Translations under genes and position numbers: made by a program
Notes under the pieces: model-generated
Seen by the model: the letters and a program-made list of their open reading frames with translations, nothing else
The model's database searches: none
What the model was told of the DNA's origin: nothing
NCBI GenBank assembly: GCA_029961685.1
Contig: JARWKL010000001.1
Coordinates: forward strand, 24,130,295-24,194,294
DNA length: 64,000 nucleotides
Source of the DNA: Aristolochia californica
Lineage: Eukaryota > Streptophyta > Magnoliopsida > Piperales > Aristolochiaceae
Direction: 5' to 3'
Part shown: piece after piece, positions 22,951-37,982 of the stretch
Position numbering within the stretch: position 1 is the first letter of the stretch
Layout of the letters: every line of letters begins with the position of its first letter

Positions 22951-24426
22951 TGATAGATGCCAGATTCTAACATGAGAACTAGGTTAATTATAATAGAATA
23001 GCCCTTATAATTGTGTTATAGGTGGCTATTTATTGTTTTCAAATGAAACGTGCATTTATTGAATTTGGCATTAATCACTATCTATATTGCATATTTTTCT
23101 CTCTTGAATTATATTTCATTGATTTTAGGGTTTATTTCTTCCAGAAATGATTTTTATGGATTCAATTATGGAATTTTAGGAGAATTTTAGTGGAGAAGGA
23201 GATATTTACCAAAATGCCATTAGTGAAAGGGAGATAGATTTTTAGGGTAAAATCGTTCTAAAAGAAAAGGGAGCTCGAGGGGGAAAAACAAGGGAGGTCG
23301 TCGTCCGTTAAGAGGGAAGACCCGAGAAGGCTCCCTCCGAACACCGTTCGTCACCGTTATCCACCCCCATCCTGCAACCGAGAACAGAAACAAGGAGAGC
23401 TCGAGAGAGTCTCTATCGCGGCGAGTTCAACGCTGCCATGTTCTGCTAGTCAGGCTGAGAGGTGACCGAGAGGGCTCCTCCGGCGGCGATTCCGCATTCC
23501 AACCATCCTCCGGTATCGATTACCCATTTCTGACCATTTTCGGAGCTATTCCGACTCCGACCGAGACTCGAGAGAGTCGGTCAAATGACTTCGGCTCTAT
23601 TCCGTCGAACATCGTTCGTCACCTCCATCCGTGGGTTTCTATCCTTCTTTGTCGGCGTCGTCTCTACCTCCGGCCACTCGCTCATGCAACCTGAAGCCAT
23701 CAATTTCTGGAAATTGCAGCATCCGTGAGAACGAGCCTGTGTAGCCCGAGGAAGAGGGAGGAGAAGGGGAGTAATCTGTCATTTTGTAATTTAATTTTCT
23801 TTATTAAATTTGATTTGAGAATTCATGTTTATGGAATATTTGTTTTCGGGATATTTGATTAAATTAGCTAGTTAGGGTAGGACTGTAATTTATGTTGGAT
23901 TTTGGTATTTTAATCCGATTTTTGTCTTTCACTCTATGCGCCCAAGAGGGGCTAGATGCAATGATTAAGAAATCGGATTCGTGATTACGTGGCGCTTGAG
24001 AGAGGTAGAATCACTATAAAATCTAGAGTTGATCAATTTAGCATCATCACAATAGGAAATTGATTCTCTAGCATTCTATTGTAATCCGATCTTTGTCATT
24101 AACTCTAGGCGCCCGAGAGAGGCTAGATGCAAGGATTGAGAATCCGGATTCGTGGTTACGGGGAGCTCGAGAGAGGCACGAATCACGGTAAAATCCAGAG
24201 TTGACGTTTTTTGTTGAGCAAGTAGTTAATTAGATTATTGTATGATAATTTAGGATATAATTAGTGTTTAGTTTAGATTAATTCATCATATTTGATTAGG
24301 CTAGTTGACTGAAGAATACACAAAATTCAGTCCTCCCTATGGATATGACCTCACTTCCCGCAAGATTACAAGAACGATTTGTACGCTTGTGAGGTATAAA
24401 AGCCGATGTAATTAAATTTCACATCA
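22951..24426 (+). repeat. 3' LTR of the Athila-type element (~1,476 bp)
   Basis: Begins TGATAGATGCCAGATTC and ends TTTCACATCA, giving the canonical TG...CA. It matches the 5' LTR along its whole length, with scattered substitutions and small indels (about one difference per 15-20 bases over the first 600 bp by eye). Many differences are C/T or G/A changes, as expected from decay of methylated cytosines. The internal 171-bp duplication is present, with unit starts at 23,941 and 24,112. The TATAAAAG at 24,395 is conserved. Confidence 0.93.
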
Positions 24427-24431
24427 AACAT
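24427..24431 (+). repeat. Right target-site duplication (aacat)
   Basis: Follows the terminal CA of the 3' LTR and precedes GCGGTGAGAAATTTACCCGAG, the direct continuation of the satellite monomer. It differs from the left copy (aacgt) by one G-to-A change. Confidence 0.85.
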
Positions 24432-25454
24432 GCGGTGAGAAATTTACCCGAGTCGAACAAGCCATTATTTTGCCCATTTAAAAAAAGCTGACCTAACGAT
24501 CATAGATAATCGTAAAGTGATTTATCATGCGTAACGGGCTATATTTTTGTAAGGAATGACTTATGGATTGGAAGTCAACACTCTGTTAAAAACCCCCCGC
24601 CTCCCCCTTTTCCAGACGATAGCAGAACCTGGTATATAAAAACTAAAAAGAGTTTACAATCCCTAAAAATTACAAACACTTTTTGGAATTATCTCTCTCT
24701 AAATTTTTGCATTGTGTATTTCTATTTTAGATGTATACTTTATTCTTCAATCAAAACATGAGTTTTCACTTTCCCTTCATCTCGTAAAAAAAAAAAGAGA
24801 TAAAAGGCAAATAGATCAGAACAAAATGAAAATTTTAGAGTTTATGTATGGAAAGAATTTAAAGAAATAAACAAATTTCAGTAAATAAAATTTATTCACA
24901 CACCACAAACGAACACAAAAGTTTTGTTATCCAAGTTTGGGAAATTCCACTAGTTCAACCCTAATAGCTCGGAATTTTATATGAAAGAGATTTTTCCACA
25001 TATGTTTTAAACAAAGGATATGCATGCTTGAAACATGTTAAAGATGCAAATGACCTATGGATAAAAACCTTTTAGAAAGAATAACATTAAATTCTCAAGT
25101 GAACGTGCGATGGGATATTTACCCGAGTCAAACAAGCCATTATTTTGCCCATTTACAATAAGCTAAACTAAGGATCATAGATGATTGTAAATTGATTTAT
25201 CATGCGTAACGGGGTATATTTTTGTAGGGAATGACTTATGGATTGGGAGTCAACACTTAGTTAAAAATCCCCCGCCTCCCCATTTTCCCGACGATTGCAG
25301 AACCTGATATAAAAAAACTAAAAAGAGTTTACAATCCCTAAAAATTACAAACATTTTTGGAATTCTCTCTCCCTACATTTGTGCATTGTGCATTTCCATT
25401 TTAGTTGTATACTTTTTTCTTAAATAAAAACTTGTGTTTTCACTTTCCCTTCAT

Positions 25455-25485
25455 CTCGTAAACAAAAAAAAGAGATCACAACAAA
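25455..25485 (+). other. Small deletion between AGAT repeats in a monomer
   Basis: The usual GAGATAAAAGGCAAATAGATCACAAC-type segment is reduced to GAGATCACAAC. About 15 bp between two AGAT copies are lost, consistent with slippage. Confidence 0.6.
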
Positions 25486-27244
25486 CTGAAAATTTTAGAG
25501 TTTGTGTATGGAAAGAAATTAAAGCAATAAACAACTGAAAGTAAACCAAATTTATTCACACACCACAAAATAAAACAAAACTTTTTTTATCCAAGTTTGG
25601 AAAATTCCACTAGTTCAACCCTAATAGGTCGGAAATTTTTCAGAAAGATATTTTTCTACACATATTTTAAAAAATGGATATGCATGCTAGAAACATGTTA
25701 AAGATGCAAATGACCTATGAATCCAAACCTTTTAAAGAGAATAACATTAAATTCACAAGTGAATGTGCGGTGAGAAATTTACTCGAGTCAAACAAGCCAT
25801 TATTTTGCCCATTTACAAAAAGCTGACCTAACGATCAGTGATGACGGTAAAGTGATTTATCATGCGTAACAGGATATATTTTCGTAAGGAATGACTTATG
25901 GATTGGAAGTCAACACTCTATTAAAAATCCCCCGCCTCCCCCTTTTCCAGACGATTGCAGAACGTGATATTTAAGAACTAAAAAGAGTTTATAGTCCCTA
26001 AAAATTACAAACACTTTTATGAATTATCTCTCTCTATATTTGTGCATTGTGCATTTCCATTTAAGATATATACTTTTTCCTTAAATCAAAACTTGAGTTT
26101 TCACTTTCCCTTCATATCTTAAACAAAAAAAAAAAGAGATAAAAGGTAAAATAGATCACAACAACATGAAAATTTTAGAGTTTATGTATGGAAAGAATTT
26201 AAAGAAATAAATAAATGTAAGTAATGAAAATTTCTTAACACCCCACAAATGAACACAAATTTTTAGTTATCAATGTTTGGGAAATTCCACTTGTTCAACT
26301 CTAGTAGCTTGGAATTTTATAAGAAAGAGATTTTTCTACACATGTTTTAAAAAATGGATATGCATGCTTGAAACATGTTAAAGATGCCAATGACCTATGG
26401 ATCCAAACCATTTAAAGAGAATAACATTAAATTCTCAAGTGAACATGCGGTGGGATATTTACCCGAGTCAAACAAGCAATTATTTTTCCCATTTACAAAA
26501 GGATGACCTAACGATCATAGATTGTAAAGTGATTGATCATGCGTAAAGGGCTATATTTTTTGAAGGAATGACTTATGGATTGGGAGTCAACACTCAGTTA
26601 AAAATCCCTCGCCTCGCCCTTTTCCCGAAGATTGCAGAACCTGATATATAGAAACTAAAAAGAGTTTACAATCCCTAAAAATTACAAACACTTTTTGGAA
26701 TTATCTCTCTCTACATTTATGCATTGTGAATTTCCATTTTAGATGTATACTTTTTTATTAAATAAAAACTTGAATTCTCACTTTCCCTTCATTTCTTAAA
26801 GAAAAAAAGAGATAAAAGGAAAATAGATAATTACAAAATGAAAATTTTTGAGTTTATGTATGGAAAGAATTTAAAGCAATAAAAAAATGTAAGTAAATAA
26901 AATTTATTCGCACACTACAAACTAACACAAAACTTTTGTTATCGAAGTTTGGGAAATTCCACTAGTTCCACCCTAATATGTAGGAATTTTATAAGAAAGA
27001 GATTTGTATACACATGTTTTAAAATATGGATACGCATGCTTGAAACATGTTAAAGATGCCAATGACCTACGGATCCAAACCTTTTAAAGAGGATAACATT
27101 TAATTCTCAGGTGTACGTGCGGTGGGATATTTACCAGAGCCAAACAAGCCATTATTTTGCCCTTTGACAAAAACTTGACCTAACGATCATAGATCATTGT
27201 AAAGTGATTTATCATGCGCAACGAGCTATATTGTTGTAAGAAAT

Positions 27245-27262
27245 GACTTATGGATTGCAGAA
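27245..27262 (+). other. Deletion of the C-rich patch in one monomer (~53 bp)
   Basis: TTATGGATT is joined directly to GCAGAACC. Normally GCAGAACC starts about 67 bp after the landmark; here it starts 14 bp after. GATT occurs at both ends of the lost piece, so the event looks like microhomology deletion. It removes the conserved C-rich patch. Confidence 0.75.
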
Positions 27263-28214
27263 CCAGATATATAAAAACTAAGAAGAGTTTACAATCCCTA
27301 AAAATTACTAACACTTTTTTTAATTATCTCTCTCTAAATTTTTGCATTGTGCATTCCCAATTTAGATGTATACTTTTTTCTTAAATAAAAACTTGATTTT
27401 TCATTTTCCCTTCGTCTCCTAAACAAAACAAAAAAAAAAGAGATAAAAGCCAAACAGATCACAACCAAGTAAAAATTTTAGACTTTATATATGGAGAGAA
27501 TTTAAAACAATAAACAAATATAAGTGAAGAAAATTTATTCACACACCACAAATGAACACAAAATTTTTGTTATCCAAGTTTAGGAAATTCCACTAGTTCA
27601 ACCCTAATTGCTTGGAATTTTATAAGAAAGAGATTTTTCTCCATATGTTTTAAAAATGGATATGCATGCTTGAAACATTTTAAAGATGCAAATGACCAAT
27701 GGATCCAAACCTTTTAAAGAGAACAACATTAAATTCTCAAGTGAACGTGCGGTGGGAAATTTACCCGACTCAAACAAGCCATTATTTTGCCCATTTACAA
27801 AAAGTTGACCTACGATCATAGATGATTGTTAAGTGATTTATCATGCATAATGATCTATATTTTTTTAAGGAATGACTTATGGATTGGGAGTCAACACGCA
27901 GTTAAAAATCTCCTGTCTCCCCCTTTTCCCAACGATTGCAGAACCAGATATATAAAAACTAAAAAAAGTTTACAATCCCTAAAAATTACTGACACTTTTC
28001 GGAATTATCTCTCTCTACATTTGTGCATTGTGCATTTTAATTTTAGATGTATACTTTTTTATTAAATCAAAACTTGAGTTTTCACTTTCCCTTCATCTCG
28101 TAAACAAAAAAAAAAGAGATAAATGGCAAATGAATCAAAACAAAATGAAAATTTTAGAGTTTAGGTGTGGAAAGAATTTAAAGCAATAAATAAATAAGTT
28201 AAGAAAATTTATTC

Positions 28215-28250
28215 TCAAAACACAAAGGAACAGTTTGGGTAATTCCACTT
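28215..28250 (+). other. Small deletion in a monomer (~20 bp)
   Basis: The normal run from AATGAACACAAAAG through TTATCCAAGTTTGGG is reduced to AAGGAACAGTTTGGG. Landmark spacing across it is 657 bp (27,871 to 28,528). Confidence 0.6.
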
Positions 28251-31200
28251 GGTCAACCCTAATAGCTCGAAATGTTTTAAGAAAGAGATTTTTCTACACA
28301 TGTTGTAAAAAATAGATATACATGCTTGAAAATTGTTAAAGATTCAAATGACCGTTGGAACCAAACCTTTTAAATCGAATAAAATTAAATTCTCAAGTGA
28401 ACGTGCGGTGGGAAATTTACCTGAGTCAAACAAGCCATTATTTTGCCCATTTACAAAATGCTGACCTAACGATCATTGATGATTGTTAAGTGATTTATCA
28501 TGTGTGACGGGCTATATTTTATTAAGGAATGACTTATGGATTGGGAGTCAACACCCAATTAAAAATACCCCGCCTCCCCTTTTTCCCGACGATTCTAGAA
28601 CCAAGTATATAAAAAATAAATAGAGTTTACTATCCCTAAAAATTACAGACACTTTTTACAATTATCCTTCTCTACATTTGTGCATTGTGTGTTTCGATTT
28701 TAGATATATACTTTTTTCTTAAATCAAAACTTGAGTTTTCACTTTCCCTTCTTCTCGTAAACAAAAAGAGAGATAAAAGGCAAATTGATCACAACAAAAT
28801 GATAATTTTAGAGCTTATGTATGAAAATAATTTAAAGCAATAAAAAAATGTAAGTAAAGAAAATATATTCACACAACACATATGAACACAAAAGCATTGT
28901 TATCCAGGTTTGGTTAATGCCTCTAGTTCAACCCTCATAGCTCAGAATTTTATAAGAAAGAGATTTTTCTACACATGTTTTGAAAAAAGGATATGCATGC
29001 CTAAAACATGTTAAAGATTTAAATGAGCTATGGATACATACCTTTTAAAGAGAATAACATTAAATTCTCAAGTGAACGTGTGGTGGGATATTTATCCGAG
29101 TCAAATAAGCCATTATTTTTCCCATTTACAAAAAGTTGACCATATGATCATAGATGATAGTAAAGTGATTTATCATGTGTAATGGGCTATACTTTTGTAA
29201 GGAATGACTTATGGATTGGGAGTCAACACTCTGTTAAAAATCCCCTGCCTCCCCCTTTTCCAGACGATTGCAGAACCTGATATATAAAAACTAAAAAGAG
29301 TTTACAATCCCTAAAATTACTGAAACTTTTTGGAATTATCTCTCTCTACATTTGTGCATTGTGCAATTCCATTTTAGATGTACACTTTTTTCATAAATCA
29401 AAACTTAAGTTTTCACTTTCCCTCTCGTAAACAAAAAAAGAGATAAAAGGGAAAAAGATCACAACATAATGAAAATTTTAGAGTTTATGTATGGAAAGAA
29501 TTTAAAGCAATAAATAAATGTAAGTAAATAAAATTTATTCACACACCACAAACGAACACAAAAGTTTTGTTATCCATGTTTGGGAAATTCTACTAGTTCA
29601 ACCCTAATATCTCCTTATTTTATAAGAAAGAGATTTTTCTTCACATGTTTTGAAAAATGGATATACATGCCTGAAACATGTTAATGATTCAAATGACCTA
29701 TGGATCCAAACCTTTTAAAGAGAATAACATTAACTTTTCAAGTGAATGTGCGGTGGGATATTTACCCAAGTTGAACAAGCCATTATTTTACCCATTTACA
29801 AAAGCTGACCTAACGATCATAGATGATTGTAAAGTGTTTTATCTTGTGTAACGGGCTATACTTTTTTAAGGAATGACTTTTGGATTAGGTGTCAACACTC
29901 AGTTAAAAACCCCCTCCTCCCCCTTTTTCCCGACGATTGCAGAACTGATTTATCAAAACTAAAGAGAGTTTACAATCCCTAAAAATTACAAGCACTTTTT
30001 GGAATTATCTCTCTCTACATTTGTGCATTGTGCATTTTAATTTTAGATGTATACTTTTTTATTAAATCAAAACTTGAGTTTTCACTTTCCCTTCATCTCG
30101 TAAACAAAAATAGAGAGATAAAAGGCAAATAGATCACAACAAAATGAAACTTTTAGAGTATATGTATGGAATGAGTTTAAAGCAATAAATAAATGTAAGT
30201 AAATAAAATTTATTCACATAACATAAATGAACACAAAAGTTTAGCTATTTAAGTTTGGGTAATTCCACTTACTCGACCCTAATAGCTCGGAATTTTATCC
30301 GAAAGACATTTTTTTACACATGTTTTAAAAAAGGGATATGCATGTTTGAAACATGTTAATGATGAAAATGACCTATCGAACCAAACCTTTTAAAGAGAAT
30401 AACATTAAATTCTCAATTGAACGTGCGGTGGGATATTTATCGGAGTCAAACAAGGCATTATTTTGCCGTTTATAAAAAGCTGACCTAACGATCATAGATA
30501 ATTGTAAAGTGATTTTTCATGTGTAACAAGCTATATTTTTGTAAGGAATGACTGATGGATTGGAACTCAACACTCAGTTAAAAATCCCCCACCTCCCCCT
30601 TTTCCTGACGATTGCAGAACCTGATATATAAAAGCTAAAAAGAGTTTACAATCAATAAAAATTACAGACACTTTTTGGAATTATCTCTCTCTACATTTGT
30701 GCATTGTGCATTTCCATTTTAGATGTATACTTTTTTCTTAAATCAAAACTTGAGTTTTCACTTTCCCTTCATCTCTCAAAAAAAAAAAAAAAATAGAGAT
30801 AAAAGGCAAATAGATCACAAAAAATTTAAATTTTAGAGTTTATGTATGGAAAGAATTTAAAGAAATAAAGAAATATAAGTAAAGAAAACTTATTCACACA
30901 ACACAAATGAACCCAAATTTTTTTTATCCAACTTTGGGTAATTCCACTAGTTCAACCCTAATAGCCCGAAATTCTAGAAGAAAGAGATTTTTCTACACAT
31001 GTTTTAAAAAATGGATATCATGCTTGAAACATGTTAAAGATGCAAATGACATGTGGATCCAATCCTTTTAAAGAGAATAACATTAAATTCTCTAGTGAAT
31101 GTGCGGTGGGATATTTACCCGAGTCAAACAAGACATTATTTTACCCATTTATAAAAAGCAGACCTAACGATCATAGATGATTGTAACGTGATTTAGCACG

Positions 31201-34200
31201 CGTTAAGGGCTATAATTTTGTAAGGAATGACTGATGAATTGGGAGTCAACACTCAGTTAAAAATCCACTGCCTCCCCCTTTTCCCGACGATTGCAGAACT
31301 TGATATATAAAAAGTAAAAAGAGTTTACAATACCTAAAAATTACAGACACTTTTTGGAATTATCTCTCTCTACATTTGTGCATTGTGCATTTCCATTTTA
31401 GATGTATAATTTTTTCTTAAATCAAAATTTGAGTTTTTACTTTCCTTTCTTCTCGCAAACAAACAAAAGAGATAAAAGGCAAATTGATCACAACAAAATG
31501 AAAATTTTAGAGTTTATGAATCGAAGGAATTTAAAGCAATAAACAAATGTAAGTAAAGAAAATATATTCACACACCACAAATGAACACAAAATTTTTGTT
31601 ATCCTAGTTTGGGAAATTCCACTAGTTCAACCCTAATAACTTAGAATTTTATATGAAAGAGATTTTTCTACACATGTTTTAAAAAATGGATATGCATACT
31701 TGAAACAAGGGAAAGATGCAAATGTCCAATGGATCCAAACGTTTTAAAGAGAATAACATTAAATTCTCAACTGAACGTGCGGTGGGATATTTACCCAAGT
31801 CAAACAAGCTATTATTTTTCCCATTTACAAAATGCTGACCTGACGATCATAGATGATTGTAGAGTGATTTATCATGCATAATCGGCTACATTTTTGAAAG
31901 GAATGACTTATGGATTGAGAGTCAAAACTCAGTTAAAAATCCTCTGCCTCCCCCTTTTCCCGACGATTGCAGGACCTGATATATAATAACTAAAAAGAGT
32001 TTACAATCCCTAAAATTACTGACACTTTTTGGAATTATCCCTCTCTACATTTGTGCATTGTGCATTTCCATTTTTTATGTATACTTTTTTATTTAATATA
32101 AACTAGAGTTTTTACTTTCCCTTCATCTTACAAACAAAAAAAAAGAGATAAAAGGCAAATAGATCACAATAAGATGAAAAATTTAGAGTTTATATATGCA
32201 AAGAATTTAAAGCTATAAACTAATGTAAGTAAAGAAAATTTATTCACACACCACAAATGAACACAAAAGTTTCGTTATCCAAGTTTGGGAAATTGCACTA
32301 GTTCAACCCTAATAGCCCGGAATTTTATAAGAAAGAGATTTTTCTACACATGTTTTAAAAGATGGATAGGCATGCTTGAAACATGTTAAAGATGCAAATG
32401 ACCTATGGATCCAAAATTTTTAAAGAGAATAACATTAAATTCTCAAGTGAACGTGCATTGGGATATTTACCCAAGTCATACCAGCCTTTATTTTGCCCAT
32501 TTTTCAAAAGTTGACCTAACGATCATAGATGATTGTAAAGTGATTTATCATGCGTAACAGGCTATATTTTTGTAAGGAATGACTTATGGATTGGAAATCA
32601 ACACTCCGTTAAAAATCCCCCTCCTCCACCTTTCCCGATGATGGCAAAGCCTGATATAAAAAAACTGAAAAGATTTTACAATCCCTAAAAATTACAAACA
32701 CTTTTTGGAATTATCTCTCTCTACATTTCTGCATAATGCAGTTCCATTTTAGATGTATCCTTTTTCCTTAAATACAAACTTGTGTTATTACTTTGCCTTC
32801 ATCTTGTGAACAAAAAAAGAGATAAAAGACAAATAGATCAGAACAAAATGAAATTTTAGAGTTTACGTATCGAAAGAATTTAAAGCAATAAACAAATGTA
32901 AGTAAATAAAATTTATTAACAAAACACAAATGAACAAAAAAGTTTTGTTATCCAAGTTTAGGAAATTACACTAGTTCAACTCTAATAGCTCAAAATTTTA
33001 AAAGAAAGAGATTTTTCTACACATGTTTTAAAAAATAAATATGGACGCTTGAAACATGTTAAAGATGCAAATGACCTATGGATCCAAACCTTTTAAAGAG
33101 AATAACATTAAATTCTCAAATGAACGTGCGGTGGGATATTTACCCTAGTCAAACAATCCATTATTTTGCCCATTTATAAAAAGATGACCTACGATCATAG
33201 ATGATTGTAAAGTGATTTATCATGCGTGACGGGCTATATTTTTGTGAGGAAAGACTTATGGATTGGGAGTCAACACTTTGTCAAAAATCCCCTGCCACCC
33301 CCTTTTCCCGACGATTGCAGAACCTGATATATAAAAACTAAAAAGATTTTACAATCCCTAAAAATTATAGTCACTTTTTGGAATTATCTCTCTCCACATT
33401 TGTGCATTGTGCATTTCCATTTTAGATATATCCTTTTTCCTTAAATACAAACTTGTGTTTTCACTTTTCCTTCATCTCGTAAACAAAAAAAGAGATAAAA
33501 GACAAATATATCACAAAAAATTTTAGATTTTATGTATGGAGAGAATTTAAGGAAATAAACAAATGTAAGTAAAGAAAATTTATTCACACACCCAAAAATG
33601 AACATTTGTTATCCAAGTTTGGGAAATTCCACTAGTTCAACCCTAATAGCTCGGAATTTTATAAGAAATAGATTTTTCTACACATGTTTTAAAAAATGGA
33701 TAGGCATGCTTGAAACATGTTAAAGATGCAAATGACCAATGGATCCAAACCTTTTAAAGAGAATAACATTAAATTCTCAAGTGAACATGCGGTGGGATAT
33801 TTACCAGAGTCAAACAAGCCATTATTTTGCCCATTTACAAAATGTTGACCTAACAATCATAGATGATTGTAAAGTGATTTATCATGCGTAACGGCCATAT
33901 TTTAGTAAGGAATGACTTATGGATTGGGAGTCAACACACCATTAAAAATCCCTCGCCTCCCCCTTGTCCCGACGATTGCAGAACCTTATATATATAAACT
34001 AAAAAGAGTTTACAATCTCTAAAAATTACAGACACTTTTTGGAATAATCTCTCTCTACATTTGTGCATTGTGATTTTCCTTTTTATATGTATACTTTTCT
34101 TAAATCAAAACTTGTGTGTTCATTTTCCCTTCATCTCGTAAACAAAAAAAGAGATAAACGACAAATAGATCACAAGAAAATGAAAATTTTAGGGTTTTAG

Positions 34201-37200
34201 AATGGATAAAATTTAAAGATATAAACAAATGTAAGTAAAGAAAATTTATTCACACACCACAAATGAACACGAAAGTTTTGTTATCCAAGTTTGGGAATTT
34301 CCACTAGTTCAACCCTAATAGCTCGGAATTTTATAAGAAAGAGATTTTTCTGCACATGTTTTAAAAAATGTATATGCATGCTTGAAATATGTTAAAGATG
34401 CAAATGAGCTATGGATCCAAACCTTTTAAATAGAATAACATTAAATTCTCAAATTAACGTGCGGTGGGATATTTACCCTAGTCAAACAAGCCATTATTTT
34501 GCCCATTTACAAAAAGCTGACCTAACGATCATAGATGATTGTAAAGTGATTTATTATGCATAACGTGGTATATTTTTGTAAGGAATGACTTCTGGATTGG
34601 CAGTCAACACTCAATTAAAAATCCCATGCCTCCCCCTTTTCCTGATGATTGCAGAACCTGATATGTAAAAACTAAAAAGAGTTTACAATTCCTAAAAATT
34701 ACAGACACTTTTAGGAATTATCTCTCTCTATATTTGTTCATTTTGCATTTCCATTTTAGATAAATACTTTTTTCTTAAATGAAAACTTGAATTTTCACTT
34801 TCCCTTCATCTCGTAAACAAAAACAGAGATTAAAGGCAAATAGAGAAAATGAAAATTTTAGGTTTTATGCATGGAAAGAATTTAAAGCAACAAAAAAATG
34901 TAAGTAAATAAAACTTATTCACACACCACAAATGAACACAAAATTTTTGTTATCCAAGTTAGGGAAATTCCACTAGTTCAACCCTTATTGCTCAGAATTT
35001 TATACGAAAGAGATTTTTCTACACATGTTTTAAAAAATGGATAGGCATGCCATAAACATGTTAAAGATGCAAATGACCTATGGATCCAAACTTTTTAAAG
35101 AGAATAACATTAAATTCTCAATTGAATTAGCGTTGGAATATTTACCCGATTCTGACAAGACAATATTTTGCCCATTAACGAAAGCTGACCTAACGATCAT
35201 AGATGATTGTAAAGTGATTTATCATGTGAAACAGTCTATATTTTTATAAGGAATGACTTATGGATGGGGAGTCAACACTCTGTTAAAAATCCGCCGCTTC
35301 CCCCTTTTCCCGAAGTGTGCAGAACCTGATATATAAAAACTAAAAAGAATTTACAATCCCTAAAAATTATAGACACTTGTTGGAATTATCTTCCTCTACA
35401 TTTGTGCATTGTGCATTTCCATTTTAGATGTATAATTTTTTCTTAAATCAAAACTTGAGTTTTCACTTTCCCTTCATCTCATAAACAAAAAAAGAGAAAA
35501 AAGGCAAATAGATCACAACAAAAAGAAAATTTTAAAGTTTATGTATGGAAAGAATTTAAAGCAATAAACAAATATAAGTAAAGATAATTTATTCACACAC
35601 CACAAATGAGCACAAAAATTTTGTTATCCAAGTTTGGGAAATTCAACTAGTTCAACCCTAATAGCTCGGAATTTTATGAGAAAATGATTTCTCTACACAT
35701 GTTTTAAAAAATGGATATGCATGCTTGAAACATGTTAAAGAAGCAAACGACCTACGGATCCAAACCTTTGAAAAAGAATAACATTAAATTATCAAGTGAA
35801 CGTGCACTGGGATATTTACCGGAGTCAAACAAGCCATTATTTTGCCCATTTACAAAAAGCTGACCTAACGATCATAGATGGTTGTAAAGTGATTTATCAT
35901 GTGTAACGGGCTATATTTTTGTAAGGAATGACTTATGGAATGGGTGTCAACACTCAGTTAAAAATCCCCCGCCTCCCACTTTTCCCGACTATCGCAGAAC
36001 CTGATATATAAAAACTAATAAGTGTTCACAATCCCTAAAAACTACTGACACTTTTTGGAATTATCTCTCTCTACATTTGTGCATTGTGCATTTCCATTTT
36101 AGATGTACACTTTTTTCTTAAATACAAACTTGACTTTTCACTTTCCCTTCATCTCGTAAACAAAAAAAAGAGATAAAAGGCAAATAGATCACAAAAAAAT
36201 GAAACTTTTAGATTTTATGTATGGAAAGAATGAAAGAAATAAAAAAAGGTAAGAAAAGAAAATTTATTCACACACCACAAATGAACACAAATGTTTTGTT
36301 ATCCATGTTTATGAAATTCCACTAGTTCAACCCTAATCGCTCGGAATTTTATAAGAAAGAGATTTTTCTACACATGTTTTAAAAAATGGATATGCATGCT
36401 TGAAACATGTTAAAGATGCAAATGACCTATGGATCCAAACCTTTTAAAGAGAATAACATTAAATTCTCAAGTGAATGTGCGGTGGGATATTTACCATAGC
36501 CAAACAAGCCATTATTTTGCCTATTGACAAAAAACTGACCTAACGATCATAGATCATTGTAAAGTGATTATCATGCGTAACGAGCTATATTGTTGTAAGG
36601 AATGACTTATGGATTGGGAGTCAACACTCAGTTAAAAATGACCGCCTCGCCCTTTCCCCACTATTGCAGAACCTGATATATAAAAACTAAAAAGAGTTTA
36701 CAATCCCTAAAAATTATAGAGATTTTTTGGAATTATCTCTCTCTAGATTTGTGCATTGTGCATTTCCATTTTAGATGTATAATTTTTTCTTAAATCAAAA
36801 CTTGAGTTTTCACTTCCCCTTCATCTCGTAAAAAAAAAGAGATAAAAGACAAAAAGATCACAACAAAATGAAAATTTTAGAGTTTATGTATGGAAAGAAT
36901 TTATAGTAATAAAAAAATATTTTTAAAGAAAATTTATTCACACACCACAAATGACCACAAAAGTTTTGTTATCCTAGTTTGGGAAATTCCACTAGTTCAA
37001 CCCAAAAAGCTCGGAATGTTATAAGAAAGTGATTTTTTACACATGTTTTAAAAAATAGATATGCATTGTTGAAACATGTTAAAGATGCAAATGACATATG
37101 GATCCAAACCTTTTAAAGAGAATAACATTAAATTCTCAAGTGAACGTGCGGTGGGAAATTTACCTGAGTCAAACAAGCCATTATTTTGCCAATTTACCAA

Positions 37201-37982
37201 AAGCTGACCTAACGATCATAGTTGATTGTGAAGTGATTTATCATGCATAATGGGCTATATTTTTTTAAGGAATGACTAATGGATTTGGGAATCAACACTC
37301 CGGTAAAAATCCCCAGCCTCCCACTTTTCTTGACGATTGCAGACCTGATATATAAAAACTAAAAAGAGTTTACAATCCCTAAAAATTACAGACTCTTTTT
37401 GGAATTATCTCTCTACATTAGTGCATTGTGCATTTCCATTTTAGAGCTATTATTTTTTCTTAAATATAGACATGAGTTTTCACTTTCCCTTCTTCTCGTA
37501 AACAAAAAAAAAAGATAAAAGGCAAATAGATCACAACAAAATGAAAATTTTAGACTTTATGTATGGAAAGAATCTATAGCAATAAACAAATGTAAGTATA
37601 GAAAATTTATTCACACAACACAAATGAACACAAAAGTTTTGTTATCCAAGCTTGCGTAATTCCACTAGTTCAACCCTAATAGCTCGGAATTTTATAACAA
37701 AGAAATTTTTCTACACATGTTTTAAAAAATGGATATGCATACTTGAAACATGTTAAAGATTCAAATATACTATGGATCCAAACCATTTAAAGAGAATAAC
37801 ATTAAATTCTCAGGTGAACGTGCGGTGGGATATTTATCTTAGTCAAACAAGCCATTATTTTGCCCATTTACAAAAAGTTCACCTAACGTTCATAGATGAT
37901 TGGGAAGTGATTTATCCTGTGTAACGGGCTATATTTTTGTAAGGAATTACTTATGGATTGGGAGTCAACACTCAGTTAAACG

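Larger units (their letters stand above)
18845..24426 (+). mobile_element. Decayed Athila-type (Ty3/gypsy) LTR retrotransposon
   Basis: A 5,582-bp element on the + strand: LTR, primer-binding site, integrase C-terminal remnant, long non-coding 3' region, purine-rich tract, LTR, between a 5-bp duplication. The Athila assignment rests on the tRNA-Asp primer site, the integrase C-terminal wording ([37 protein letters not shown]), LTRs of about 1.5 kb, and a long region between pol and the 3' LTR. Gag, protease, reverse transcriptase, RNase H and the integrase catalytic core are absent, so the copy is non-autonomous. Satellite landmarks flank it at 18,295 and 24,555; subtracting the element and one duplication leaves exactly 673 bp. 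The LTRs differ at roughly 5-8% of positions by eye, so insertion is not recent. Confidence 0.93.
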
